From JBDHTQ01 sp039808765 (lineage in GTDB: Bacteria; Pseudomonadota; Alphaproteobacteria; UBA2400), in assembly GCA_039808765.1 (NCBI GenBank), contig JBDHTQ010000002.1:124001-188000 (forward strand): a stretch of DNA of 64,000 bases, written 5' to 3'. The stretch's first letter is position 1; each line of letters starts with the position of its first letter. The notes beneath the pieces are model-generated. The model did not search any database and had not been told where the DNA came from. It worked only from the letters and a program-made list of their open reading frames with translations. Both the position numbers and the translations under genes were made by a program. Shown here piece after piece: positions 17,503-25,618 of this stretch.

Positions 17503-17527
17503 AACGGATAAGATCTCGAGAAGTTCC
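17503..17527 (-). promoter_or_regulatory. EcfG-type promoter (GGAAC-N16-CGTT)
   Basis: GGAAC (17527-17523) and CGTT (17506-17503) on the minus strand with a 16-base spacer, about 80 bases before the PRC-barrel start codon. Confidence 0.75.
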
Positions 17528-17555
17528 CGACGAATAAGTCGCAGGATCAAAAAAT

Positions 17556-17571
17556 ACGTTAATATTAACGT
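17556..17571. promoter_or_regulatory. 16-bp perfect palindrome, possible operator
   Basis: ACGTTAATATTAACGT is a perfect 16-bp palindrome 29 bases upstream of the GGAAC box of the PRC-barrel promoter. The position suits an activator or second regulator site. Confidence 0.4.
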
Positions 17572-17749
17572 TTTCGTCGCTTGAATTTGCAGGGATACAA
17601 TTGTGCTGTGTTATTGAATTATCTTCGTGAAAGTGGGGGAAAACCATAACAGCCAGAGGCGTGAGAGGTGGTAGAGTGAGTCAGTTATCTGCGCGAACCG
17701 GCATGTTGAATGACATATCCATCTTTTTTTGCTAGACGACTGGGTTAGT
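17572..17749. other. Intergenic region
   Basis: Between the palindrome and the end of the 747-residue gene I see no further feature and no clear terminator. Confidence 0.4.
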
Positions 17750-19993
17750 CTACTCACCTGTAGGGGGTGGTGTGCCGCGACTAATCGGAACCATTTTCCC
17801 GTCGAGAAGACTGTCGTTCGTCCTTACGTTTTGTGGTAGCAGAATGGGAGATGCTGTTCCTGAATTTTCACCATCCCACCATGTGATGTCATTATTCTCT
17901 ATTGTGGCCATCGTTGCCATAGATTTTAGGCGTTTGTCAGTTTGAAGTGTGTTGAAAAGAAGGTGATGGCATTCTTGTTCGCCTAACCCACTCAATGCTT
18001 GTGGGTTTTTATTGGCAATCTCCAACGCAATTTGCGCCCCAATCATTTGTGCTTTCTTGCTTGGATCATTTTCTAAAGAGCGAACGGCATTTTCTGCAAA
18101 GGCTACGCCCTTGTGACCGGCTTGAGCGATGTTTCTCAAATAACTGTCTGCATATATGAAGATGGTGGGATCAATTCCATCATGCTCTAAAAATCCAACC
18201 TTTTGAGGTGCAGGGGGTTCATTAAGATCTTTTATTGCATAGCTAACTCCTCCTGGAATGAGAGAATCTAGAGGAATGATAAATTGTCCAGAATAAGCTG
18301 CAGATTGCAATTTGGGATCCTCTTTTATAGATCGAAGAGCCAAATCATAACATTCGTCGCGCGACAAACCTGAAAAGATTTCGGGATGTTTGGCCGCTAT
18401 GTCAAGCGCGCGCCTTAATCCCCGAATTGATCCATCCTTTTCTCCGTTTTCGCCACTTTCTAATCGATTTTGGGATTCTTGTATAATTTCTTGCTGAATA
18501 ACATTTTCATAATCTTTGCCGTGAATTGCCAGCATTCGTAAATTAACGGCTGTTTGTATAAATTCGTTCTTAAAAAGTATGGGTTGGTTCCCTGCTTGCC
18601 TGTCATGTTGGTTTAAGCCTAACTCACGCGCTTCAGAGGGATTCCTTGCAATAAACCCGTTAATAGCTTGGTTTTCAATCTGTTTAGATTGTTTATAATC
18701 AACTTTATCGGGAAGGTAATCACCAATGTGTTCAAAGCCATCAAGGTAGCGTTTTGCTTCGGCGCGCATCACCGGATCATTAGGATTGTAAGGGTTTTCT
18801 TGCTTTCCCTCTGAACTAAAATGATCAAGGAATTGACGGAGCTCTTTAGGATAATAATCCGGAATCAAGTTTGCTCTCGCTGTAATGTTAATAAGATGGT
18901 CGACCGCCTTGTTGCGCAGAGGATCATCGCTTGGTCTGTCTCGGTTAGTTGGTTGATAGGCTGATTCGTAGATTTGAGTTAAACTCATTGTTGAAAGAAC
19001 ACTAAACTCATCTTTTGGTAGTGGCGCTGCAAGTTTTTTGGCCAAATCATACAGCTCGCGAGGCGAAGCTGCTTTGATTTCTTCTAGATGTTCTTGCGCA
19101 TAATCATAAACGTTTAATGTTGAATTTAACGTATAGTGCTCGGCATCCTGAGGGAAAAGAAAGTTGAAATAATTAATTAACCGCCTAAGCCTGTTTATCC
19201 CCTCTGAACCCTTTACCGAAATTTGTCGCAATGCAGCATAGGTGTCAGCGAAATTTTCTTCACAATGTACAATCCAGCGCAGATTACTGTTCTTTGAATT
19301 TTTTTCGTCTTCTTCCATTTTGATAGATGTGCCATCAAGTCTCTGAATTAAATGGCCAACCTCATGTTCCGCAGAGTTTAATGAAAGAACTCTTTTATTA
19401 TACATTGAGTGTGCGTAGTCCTCAACAGTACCCTGTCTCAACGCTTTTGTTAGCTCGTTATGTATCAAAACGCGACTATATGTCCTTCCAGGTGGTCCCG
19501 AAATATAAAAACTATCTGTGGATCCAGATGTACCGTCATGTGTATGATCGAAATATTCGGGACTAAAACGACTAGCTGGATTTTGTGGATCTGCTCTGTT
19601 TTTTGGGTCATACAAATCTGTAATTAATCTTGTTGCATTATCCAGGTTAATTGTACCAATACTATTTGTATTAGCATTAAAGGCAACTGAAGTTAACGTA
19701 AACGCAGGATTTTTATACTCACGCTCAAAAGTGCTGAAAACGTATCGATCTAGGCCGTTTATCTCGGTGTATTCAGGATAGTAATATCGCATCAATGCCG
19801 TTTGAAAAACGCCCAGATCAACGCCATTGCCTGAATCATATGCAATCGCTTCCAAGCGCTTAACTTCATCTAATGTAGGTTTACGGGGCACACCCGAAAT
19901 TTCTCCAGGTTTGCCTGTTGGGCGTAACAGATATTCCCGTCTATCATCTTGCAGGGAACTTGCGGGAGTGCCAGTCTTTGGGTCATTTGGCAT
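17750..19993 (-). CDS. Large protein with HEVGH zinc-metalloprotease motif
   Basis: A 747-residue protein of unknown family. Residues 208-217 read AEHEVGHLIQ, the HExxH zinc-binding motif (His210, Glu211, His214), and 35 residues later comes EENFADTYAA (246-253), which can supply the third ligand as in gluzincins that use an ExxxD motif. The rest is helical with a proline-rich C-terminus, and it has no signal peptide or lipobox. Between about residues 490 and 730 a segment seems duplicated: GLRRALDIAAKHPEIFSGLSRDECYDLALRSI resembles IGAQIALEIANKNPQALSGLGEQECHHLLFNTL in spacing and residues. It stands alone. Protease activity is a motif-based inference; the substrate is unknown. Confidence 0.6.
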   Translation of the reverse strand: MPNDPKTGTPASSLQDDRREYLLRPTGKPGEISGVPRKPTLDEVKRLEAIAYDSGNGVDLGVFQTALMRYYYPEYTEINGLDRYVFSTFEREYKNPAFTLTSVAFNANTNSIGTINLDNATRLITDLYDPKNRADPQNPASRFSPEYFDHTHDGTSGSTDSFYISGPPGRTYSRVLIHNELTKALRQGTVEDYAHSMYNKRVLSLNSAEHEVGHLIQRLDGTSIKMEEDEKNSKNSNLRWIVHCEENFADTYAALRQISVKGSEGINRLRRLINYFNFLFPQDAEHYTLNSTLNVYDYAQEHLEEIKAASPRELYDLAKKLAAPLPKDEFSVLSTMSLTQIYESAYQPTNRDRPSDDPLRNKAVDHLINITARANLIPDYYPKELRQFLDHFSSEGKQENPYNPNDPVMRAEAKRYLDGFEHIGDYLPDKVDYKQSKQIENQAINGFIARNPSEARELGLNQHDRQAGNQPILFKNEFIQTAVNLRMLAIHGKDYENVIQQEIIQESQNRLESGENGEKDGSIRGLRRALDIAAKHPEIFSGLSRDECYDLALRSIKEDPKLQSAAYSGQFIIPLDSLIPGGVSYAIKDLNEPPAPQKVGFLEHDGIDPTIFIYADSYLRNIAQAGHKGVAFAENAVRSLENDPSKKAQMIGAQIALEIANKNPQALSGLGEQECHHLLFNTLQTDKRLKSMATMATIENNDITWWDGENSGTASPILLPQNVRTNDSLLDGKMVPISRGTPPPTGE

Positions 19994-20289
19994 CGGTATT
20001 GATCCTTTATGCCTAATGTTACATGAAAGGTTTTTAAATTCTGTATACAGCGTCAGTTTTTTGCCTTACTGCGATTTATCGAACGTCATACCAAGAATTT
20101 AACCATAAAGCGGCAAATCGTGAGCATGGCACATCTCAACCTCATCCGTGCGATTGGCAATGTTAAGGGGGTTATTAAAGAGAATATCTGTGGATAACTT
20201 TTAAGAGCACTTGACTCACGCCCGATTCGGCTGGGAAAGGTGTGCTGAATGGGGCACAGTGACTTTTTGTCCGAGGGAGATTTTGATTC

Positions 20290-21114
20290 ATGTCGAATGG
20301 CACAGATTTGCTTGACGCGATAGAAACGCCAACCGCGTCCACGCGCGAAGAAGTTCCCTGTCAACTGCGCGGCCAGTCGATGACGATTATGGTGCTTAAA
20401 CTTTTCAATGCTGCAGATCCGAATCTTTTCAGCTTCTTAGGGTCGAAAATCGGTCAGGCACCGAATTTTTTTCGTCATGCACCTGTTGTTCTTGATGTGC
20501 GTGATTGCCCAGGTTCAACCATCAATTTTTCTGTATTGATTCCGGGCTTGAAAAAGCTTGGCCTTTTGCCTGTGGGGATTCAGGGGGGGGCTGTTGATAT
20601 TCAAAGTGCAGCAGCCAATGCCGGTCTAGGTGTTTTTCGGGTCACATCATCGCAGCGCGAAAATCAAAGCGAAATAAGCCCGAACGAGCGGGAAGGGCGT
20701 TCCAAGTCGTCATCAGAGCCGGCATCGTTCGAAAGTGCGACGTTGAATAATGATTCGAATGTACAGCGTTCACCTGCATTGGTGATTACTGAGCCTGTTC
20801 GCTCAGGGCGTCAGGTTTATGCTGAGAATGCTGATCTTATCGTTCTTGCGCCTGTGAGTGCTGGGGCTGAACTGTTGGCCGATGGCAACATTCATGTGTA
20901 TGGCACCATGCGCGGTCGGGCACTGGCCGGATTGTCAGGCGATGAGCAAGCGCGTATTTTTGTTCAAAGTTTAGAAGCTGAATTAATTTCAATCGCTGGA
21001 CTTTACCGTGTTGCAGAAGATATTGAACCGACGGCGCTCGGTAAAGCGGCACAAATATATCGTGAAGGAAACGCATTATTGATTTGTCCGTTGCCAAACG
21101 GCCAGAAAGACTGA
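20290..21114 (+). CDS. minC: Septum site-determining protein MinC
   Basis: A 274-residue inhibitor of FtsZ assembly. The N-terminal domain (about 20-115) ends in LLPVGIQGG, a polar linker spans about 120-165, and the C-terminal beta-helix domain (about 165-260) contains VYAENADLIVLAPVSAGAELLADGNIHVYG and RGRALAG, the MinD-binding and dimer face. It is first in minC-minD-minE and ends 40 bases before minD. Eight consecutive G occur in the coding sequence at 20583-20590. Confidence 0.93.
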   Translation: MSNGTDLLDAIETPTASTREEVPCQLRGQSMTIMVLKLFNAADPNLFSFLGSKIGQAPNFFRHAPVVLDVRDCPGSTINFSVLIPGLKKLGLLPVGIQGGAVDIQSAAANAGLGVFRVTSSQRENQSEISPNEREGRSKSSSEPASFESATLNNDSNVQRSPALVITEPVRSGRQVYAENADLIVLAPVSAGAELLADGNIHVYGTMRGRALAGLSGDEQARIFVQSLEAELISIAGLYRVAEDIEPTALGKAAQIYREGNALLICPLPNGQKD

Positions 21115-21154
21115 TACAAACCTTTTATATAAGTAGGAAGTGAGGAGACCGCTC

Positions 21155-21973
21155 GTGACAGCTAAAATTATTACCGTAACATCCGGAAAAGGGGGCGTGG
21201 GTAAAACTACCAGCTCGGCCGCTATTTCCACTGGTCTGGCCATGCAGGGCAAAAAGACCGTTGTGATTGACTTCGACGTTGGCCTGCGTAACCTCGACTT
21301 GATCATGGGGTGTGAGCGCCGCGTGGTGTTTGATTTTATCAACGTCATCAATGGCGAAGCAAAGTTGAATCAAGCGCTTGTGAAAGATAAGCGTGTTGAA
21401 GACTTGTATATTCTGCCTACATCGCAAACACGTGACAAAGATGCCCTCACGAAAGAGGGGGTTGAACGCGTGATCGAAGAGTTGAAGGAAGACTTTGACT
21501 ATATCGTCTGCGATAGCCCAGCCGGGATTGAACAGGGGGCGCTCATGGCGCTTTACTGGGCTGATGAAGCGATTATCGTGACCAATCCGGAAGTGTCATC
21601 TGTGCGGGATAGTGATCGCATTTTGGGCATCCTTTCGTCTAAATCTCGTCGTGCCGAAGAAGGGTTGGCCCCTGTCAAAGAGCATCTTTTGCTTACCCGG
21701 TATGATCCTGTTCGCGTGGAAAAAGGCGAAATGCTTAAGGTGGATGATGTGTTGGAAATTCTTTCGGTACCGCTCTTGGGCGTTATACCAGAAAGCCCTG
21801 CAGTTCTGCAGGCCTCCAACGTGGGGACACCGGTTACCTTGAACGAGAAAAGTGCAGCGGGTCAGGCTTACATGGATGCGGTTCGCCGTTTCATGGGTGA
21901 GCGTGTGCCACAACGCTTCATCGAAGCCGAAAAGCGTAGCATCTTTGATCGCATCCTGCGGAGGAGCGCATGA
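21155..21973 (+). CDS. minD: Septum site-determining ATPase MinD
   Basis: A 272-residue deviant Walker A ATPase. The P-loop is TSGKGGVGKTT (residues 9-19), followed by FDVGLRNLDLIMGCERR (switch I) and YIVCDSPAGIEQGA (Walker B). The C-terminal AEKRSIFDRILRR forms the amphipathic membrane-targeting helix. I chose the GTG at 21155, seven bases after GAGGAG, rather than the in-frame GTG at 21140. It overlaps minE by four bases. MinD recruits MinC to the membrane and cycles with MinE. Confidence 0.95.
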   Translation: MTAKIITVTSGKGGVGKTTSSAAISTGLAMQGKKTVVIDFDVGLRNLDLIMGCERRVVFDFINVINGEAKLNQALVKDKRVEDLYILPTSQTRDKDALTKEGVERVIEELKEDFDYIVCDSPAGIEQGALMALYWADEAIIVTNPEVSSVRDSDRILGILSSKSRRAEEGLAPVKEHLLLTRYDPVRVEKGEMLKVDDVLEILSVPLLGVIPESPAVLQASNVGTPVTLNEKSAAGQAYMDAVRRFMGERVPQRFIEAEKRSIFDRILRRSA

Positions 21974-22398
21974 AACTCTTAAACGATCTCATGGTATCGC
22001 TAGGGCTGGTTGAAAAAAATAATACCGCCAGCACAGCGAAAGAGCGTCTGAAGGTTGTGGTAAGTCACTCTGGTGCGCGTCGCAAGAGTAGTCCCGATTA
22101 TTTACCAATGCTTGAGAAAGACATTCTGGCGGTTATTGCCAAGTATGTTGAAGTAGATCAGGAAAAGGTCAAAATTCGTTTCGATCGCCGCGATTCTCAA
22201 TCAACGCTGGAAGTGAATGTCGATTTGCCATCGGAAATGGAAAGTCGCTCTCGGGCCAAGGCTGCTGAAGCGAAGAAGGCAAATGACTCTGCTACGACGC
22301 GTTCGGGCTTAATGGAGGCTGCGCGGGGTTACAAAGATGCCTCGTCTACCTCTTCTTTGAAAAGCAAAGAGGGGCGTCGCCTGGTTGAGACAGAGTAA
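21970..22398 (+). CDS. minE: Cell division topological specificity factor MinE
   Basis: A 142-residue protein overlapping minD by ATGA. The N-terminal MinD-activating helix (about 10-35; TASTAKERLKVVVSHSG) precedes the dimerisation domain (about 40-85), with DYLPMLEKDILAVIAKYV and VKIRFDRRDSQSTLEVNVDLP. It is about 50 residues longer than the usual 85-90, because of a polar, Ala/Ser/Lys-rich tail without a recognised domain. Confidence 0.93.
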   Translation: MKLLNDLMVSLGLVEKNNTASTAKERLKVVVSHSGARRKSSPDYLPMLEKDILAVIAKYVEVDQEKVKIRFDRRDSQSTLEVNVDLPSEMESRSRAKAAEAKKANDSATTRSGLMEAARGYKDASSTSSLKSKEGRRLVETE

Positions 22399-22427
22399 CT
22401 TTTGCACTTAATGCAAATCAATTAAAA

Positions 22428-22456
22428 GAGGGGTGCTGAAGCACCCTTCTTTTTTG
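22428..22456 (+). terminator. Terminator after minE
   Basis: GGGTGC-TGAA-GCACCC, a 6-bp stem with a tetraloop, followed by TTCTTTTTT. Confidence 0.85.
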
Positions 22457-22679
22457 CTTGTTAGTGCAAGAAAGCATCGTGTGGTAAAATTCATTTTGAA
22501 TGTTTGGATTAATAGCACTCAAACAGTTCTTTTTTCTTGACAGTTTTTTAGAAAAAAATGCATTTAATGCGCACTAATTTGTGGCGTGTGAAAGTTTTTT
22601 TAAATAAAACGCACGTTTATTCTGTTTTTTTATCTTAACACCGATTGACTGATTCGCAGGAAAATGTATTGATTAAATC

Positions 22680-23003
22680 ATGGGCACAATAACGAACTTC
22701 TTTCTGAAATCGAGCGCAAAAATTCTTCATTCCGGCGGTGCCGTGATGGGGATTTTGTTTGTGATGTACTTCGCTCTTTTTGCTTTTGAAGGAGATCGGG
22801 GCATGACGACTCTTGGCACACTGGAAAGCCAAGTAGACGATGCTCAAAAACAGCTTGATCAGATCACACAACAACGTGAGGGGATTGAGCGCAAAGTTAT
22901 TGCACTGCGTCCGCAAAGCCTGGATACAGACTTGCTTGAAGAAGTTGCTCGCAGTGAGCTGGGTTATGTTCGCCCCGACGAGATTGTCATTCTCAATAAG
23001 TAA
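22680..23003 (+). CDS. ftsB: FtsB/DivIC-like septum formation initiator
   Basis: A 107-residue single-pass inner-membrane protein: a membrane helix (about 17-35), then a coiled coil (about 45-80; LESQVDDAQKQLDQITQQREGIERKV), then the conserved FtsB ending LLEEVARSELGYVRPDEIVIL. FtsB works with FtsL and FtsQ in the divisome. The gene precedes the pdh cluster, a frequent arrangement in alphaproteobacteria. Confidence 0.85.
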   Translation: MGTITNFFLKSSAKILHSGGAVMGILFVMYFALFAFEGDRGMTTLGTLESQVDDAQKQLDQITQQREGIERKVIALRPQSLDTDLLEEVARSELGYVRPDEIVILNK

Positions 23004-23057
23004 TCGACCTACAATCGTAAATACAAAATCAAAATATATTGCACTGCACGATAAGTT

Positions 23058-23071
23058 GCAGCAATTGCTGC
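23058..23071. promoter_or_regulatory. Palindrome upstream of pdhA
   Basis: GCAGCAATTGCTGC is a perfect 14-bp palindrome flanked on both sides by GATAAG, 65 bases before the pdhA start codon. It may be an operator for the pdh operon; no regulator is identified. Confidence 0.4.
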
Positions 23072-23135
23072 GATAAGTACTTGCCATCTACGTGTAATCG
23101 GGTTAACCCTTGTGCGAATTTATCGGGAGGAAAAC

Positions 23136-24221
23136 ATGGCCAAAGCCAAAGTGTCTCAGTCTGCCCCTGCAAAGACTAAAGCAGAAAAGAATTCATCACT
23201 GCAAAAAAAATCAAAAACGCCTGCCTCGACAAATAAGCCGAGCAAAAAGAATCTGCTTGATTGGTATCGCATGATGGTTTTGATCCGTCGCTTTGAAGAG
23301 CGCTCGGGACAAATTTACGGCATGGGTAAGATCGGTGGGTTTTGCCATCTGTACATCGGACAAGAAGCTGTCGTCGTTGGCATTCAGGCTGCGCTGCAAC
23401 CTAAGGATACTGTTATCACAGCATATCGTGACCATGGTCACATGTTAGCCTGTGGTATGGAGTCACGCGGTGTGATGGCCGAGCTAACCGGACGTATCGG
23501 GGGCTACTCAAAAGGCAAGGGTGGCTCAATGCACATGTTCAGCCGGGAAAAGAATTTCTTTGGCGGTCATGGAATCGTTGGCGCACAAATCCCTTTGGGT
23601 GCAGGTCTTGCTTTCGCGCACAAGTATAAAAATGATGGTGGCATTTGTGTCGCGTATTTTGGAGATGGTGCAGCCAATCAAGGCCAGATTTATGAAACGA
23701 TGAACATGGCCTCGCTTTGGAAATTACCGATCCTTTTCGTTCTTGAAAATAATGGCTATGCGATGGGCACCTCGCAGGCGCGCGGTTGTGCAGGTGACTT
23801 GAGCCGTCGCGGTGATGGGTTTGATATTCCGGGTATTCATGTTGATGGTATGAATGTGGTCTCGGTTTATGAAGCCGCGCGCGGGGTTGTTGAGCATATC
23901 CGCTCCGGTAAGGGCCCCATGCTGTTAGAGGTAAAAACATATCGTTACCGCGGCCATTCGATGTCGGATCCTGCCAAGTACCGCACAAAGGAAGAAGTCG
24001 ATAAATATCGCAGTGAGTTTGACCCGATTAACACACTCAAGAATCTGATACTTGAACAGAACCATGCCCGAGAAGACGATCTCAAAAAGATCGAAAATGA
24101 AGTGAAGGCAATCGTTCAAGACGCAGCAGACTTCAGTTTGGAAAGCCCCGAACCAGATGCCAGCGAATTGTGGACCGATATTCTTATTGAGGATGCGTCA
24201 ACAACCCAATCCGCTGCATAG
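23136..24221 (+). CDS. pdhA: Pyruvate dehydrogenase E1 component, alpha subunit
   Basis: A 361-residue alpha subunit of the pyruvate dehydrogenase complex, which decarboxylates pyruvate with thiamine diphosphate. The thiamine-diphosphate motif starts at GDGAANQGQ (about 178-186) and ends with the ENNGYAMGT stretch about 30 residues later. The phosphorylation-loop-like RYRGHSMSDPAKYR is near 285. A Lys/Ala/Ser-rich N-terminal extension of about 35 residues precedes the core. The ATG at 23136 is set by GGGAGG; an in-frame start eight codons earlier lacks a ribosome binding site. It is the first gene of the pdh operon. Confidence 0.95.
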   Translation: MAKAKVSQSAPAKTKAEKNSSLQKKSKTPASTNKPSKKNLLDWYRMMVLIRRFEERSGQIYGMGKIGGFCHLYIGQEAVVVGIQAALQPKDTVITAYRDHGHMLACGMESRGVMAELTGRIGGYSKGKGGSMHMFSREKNFFGGHGIVGAQIPLGAGLAFAHKYKNDGGICVAYFGDGAANQGQIYETMNMASLWKLPILFVLENNGYAMGTSQARGCAGDLSRRGDGFDIPGIHVDGMNVVSVYEAARGVVEHIRSGKGPMLLEVKTYRYRGHSMSDPAKYRTKEEVDKYRSEFDPINTLKNLILEQNHAREDDLKKIENEVKAIVQDAADFSLESPEPDASELWTDILIEDASTTQSAA

Positions 24222-24241
24222 GTCAGATAGAGGAAGAAATC

Positions 24242-25618
24242 ATGTCGATAGAAATTTTAATGCCTGCGCTTTCTCCCACGATGACGGAAGGAAAACTGGC
24301 GCGTTGGTTGAAATCTGAGGGTGATCGCATCGCTGCCGGTGATGTCCTTGCTGAAATAGAAACCGATAAAGCGACGATGGAAGTTGAAGCGGTGGATGAG
24401 GGATTGTTGGGTAAAATCATCGTCGCGGCCGGTACGGATAACGTTCCTGTTAATGCGCCTATTGCTGTCTTGCTGGGCGAGGGGGAAAAACTTAGCGATG
24501 CTGAAAAAGCATCTGCTAAAGACTCCGCTAAATCCAAAAGAGATCCAGAGCATCCCGCCCCGACACTTGAAGCAAAACCGAGTGCAGCGCCGCATAGCTC
24601 AGTTGCACAAGAGGTAGATTATACGGGTGCGATGGTGCAACAAACCGTACGTGAATCGCTTCGGGATGCCATGGCAGAAGAAATGCGCCGCGATGAAACT
24701 GTTTTCTTGATGGGTGAGGAAGTTGCCGAGTATGATGGCGCCTACAAAGTGAGCCGTGGTCTTTTGCAAGAATTTGGCAGCAAGCGTATTATCGATACGC
24801 CTATCTCTGAAATGGGTTTTGCAGGGATTGGTGTGGGGGCTGCATTTGGTGGGTTGAAGCCGATTGTTGAATTCATGACCATGAATTTTGCGATGCAAGC
24901 CATTGATCAGATCGTCAACTCAGCGGCAAAAACATTATACATGTCGGGCGGACAAATGGGATGTCCTATTGTCTTTCGTGGTCCCAATGGTGCACCAGGG
25001 CGGGTTGCCGCGCAGCACTCGCAGTGTTTTGCCAGCTGGTACGCTCATGTGCCGGGATTGAAAGTTGTTGCGCCGTGGTCTGGTGCGGATGCAAAGGGTT
25101 TGATGAAGGCTGCTATTCGCGATCCGAATCCGGTTGTGATTCTGGAGCATGAAGCGCTGTACGGCCAAACATTTGATGTACCTGCCGGTGATGATTATAT
25201 TGTGCCGATTGGTCGTGCAAAGATCGAAAAAAGCGGTGTAGATGTGACTATCACCGCGTTTTCGCGTATGGTTGGCGTTGCTTTGGAAGCCGCTAAAAAG
25301 CTCGAAGAAGAGGGCATTTCAGTTGAAGTGATCAACTTGCGCTCAATTCGTCCGTTGGATACCGATACGATTGTAGGCAGCGTCAAGAAAACCAATCGCA
25401 TCGTTACGATTGAAGAGGGCTGGCCCTATGCAGGTATTGGGGCAGAAATTGCTTCGGTGATCATGGAGCAAGCCTTCGACTGGCTCGACGCCCCTGTGAC
25501 ACGTGTATGCGGCAAGGATGTTCCCATGCCTTATGCTGCTAACCTCGAGCAGTTAGCTCTTCCGCAAATTGAAGATATTGTTGAGGCTGTAAAGTCTGTG
25601 ACCTACAGGAGATCGTAA
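24242..25618 (+). CDS. pdhB: Pyruvate dehydrogenase E1 component, beta subunit with lipoyl domain
   Basis: A 458-residue protein. An N-terminal lipoyl domain (about 1-80) has the lipoylated lysine in ETDKATMEVEAVDEG. A charged linker (about 85-125) joins it to the E1-beta catalytic core (about 130-458), with GEEVAEYDGAYKVSRGL and FMTMNFAMQAIDQI, ending RVCGKDVPMPYAANLEQL. A lipoyl domain on E1-beta is typical of alphaproteobacteria. Its stop codon is immediately followed by the pdhC ATG, so they are translationally coupled. Confidence 0.95.
   Translation: MSIEILMPALSPTMTEGKLARWLKSEGDRIAAGDVLAEIETDKATMEVEAVDEGLLGKIIVAAGTDNVPVNAPIAVLLGEGEKLSDAEKASAKDSAKSKRDPEHPAPTLEAKPSAAPHSSVAQEVDYTGAMVQQTVRESLRDAMAEEMRRDETVFLMGEEVAEYDGAYKVSRGLLQEFGSKRIIDTPISEMGFAGIGVGAAFGGLKPIVEFMTMNFAMQAIDQIVNSAAKTLYMSGGQMGCPIVFRGPNGAPGRVAAQHSQCFASWYAHVPGLKVVAPWSGADAKGLMKAAIRDPNPVVILEHEALYGQTFDVPAGDDYIVPIGRAKIEKSGVDVTITAFSRMVGVALEAAKKLEEEGISVEVINLRSIRPLDTDTIVGSVKKTNRIVTIEEGWPYAGIGAEIASVIMEQAFDWLDAPVTRVCGKDVPMPYAANLEQLALPQIEDIVEAVKSVTYRRS

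Noticed and set aside
20583..20590. Run of eight G in minC as a phase-variation tract
   Set aside because: The length is near what occurs by chance in this window (several 7-8 G runs) and minC is not a plausible switch target.
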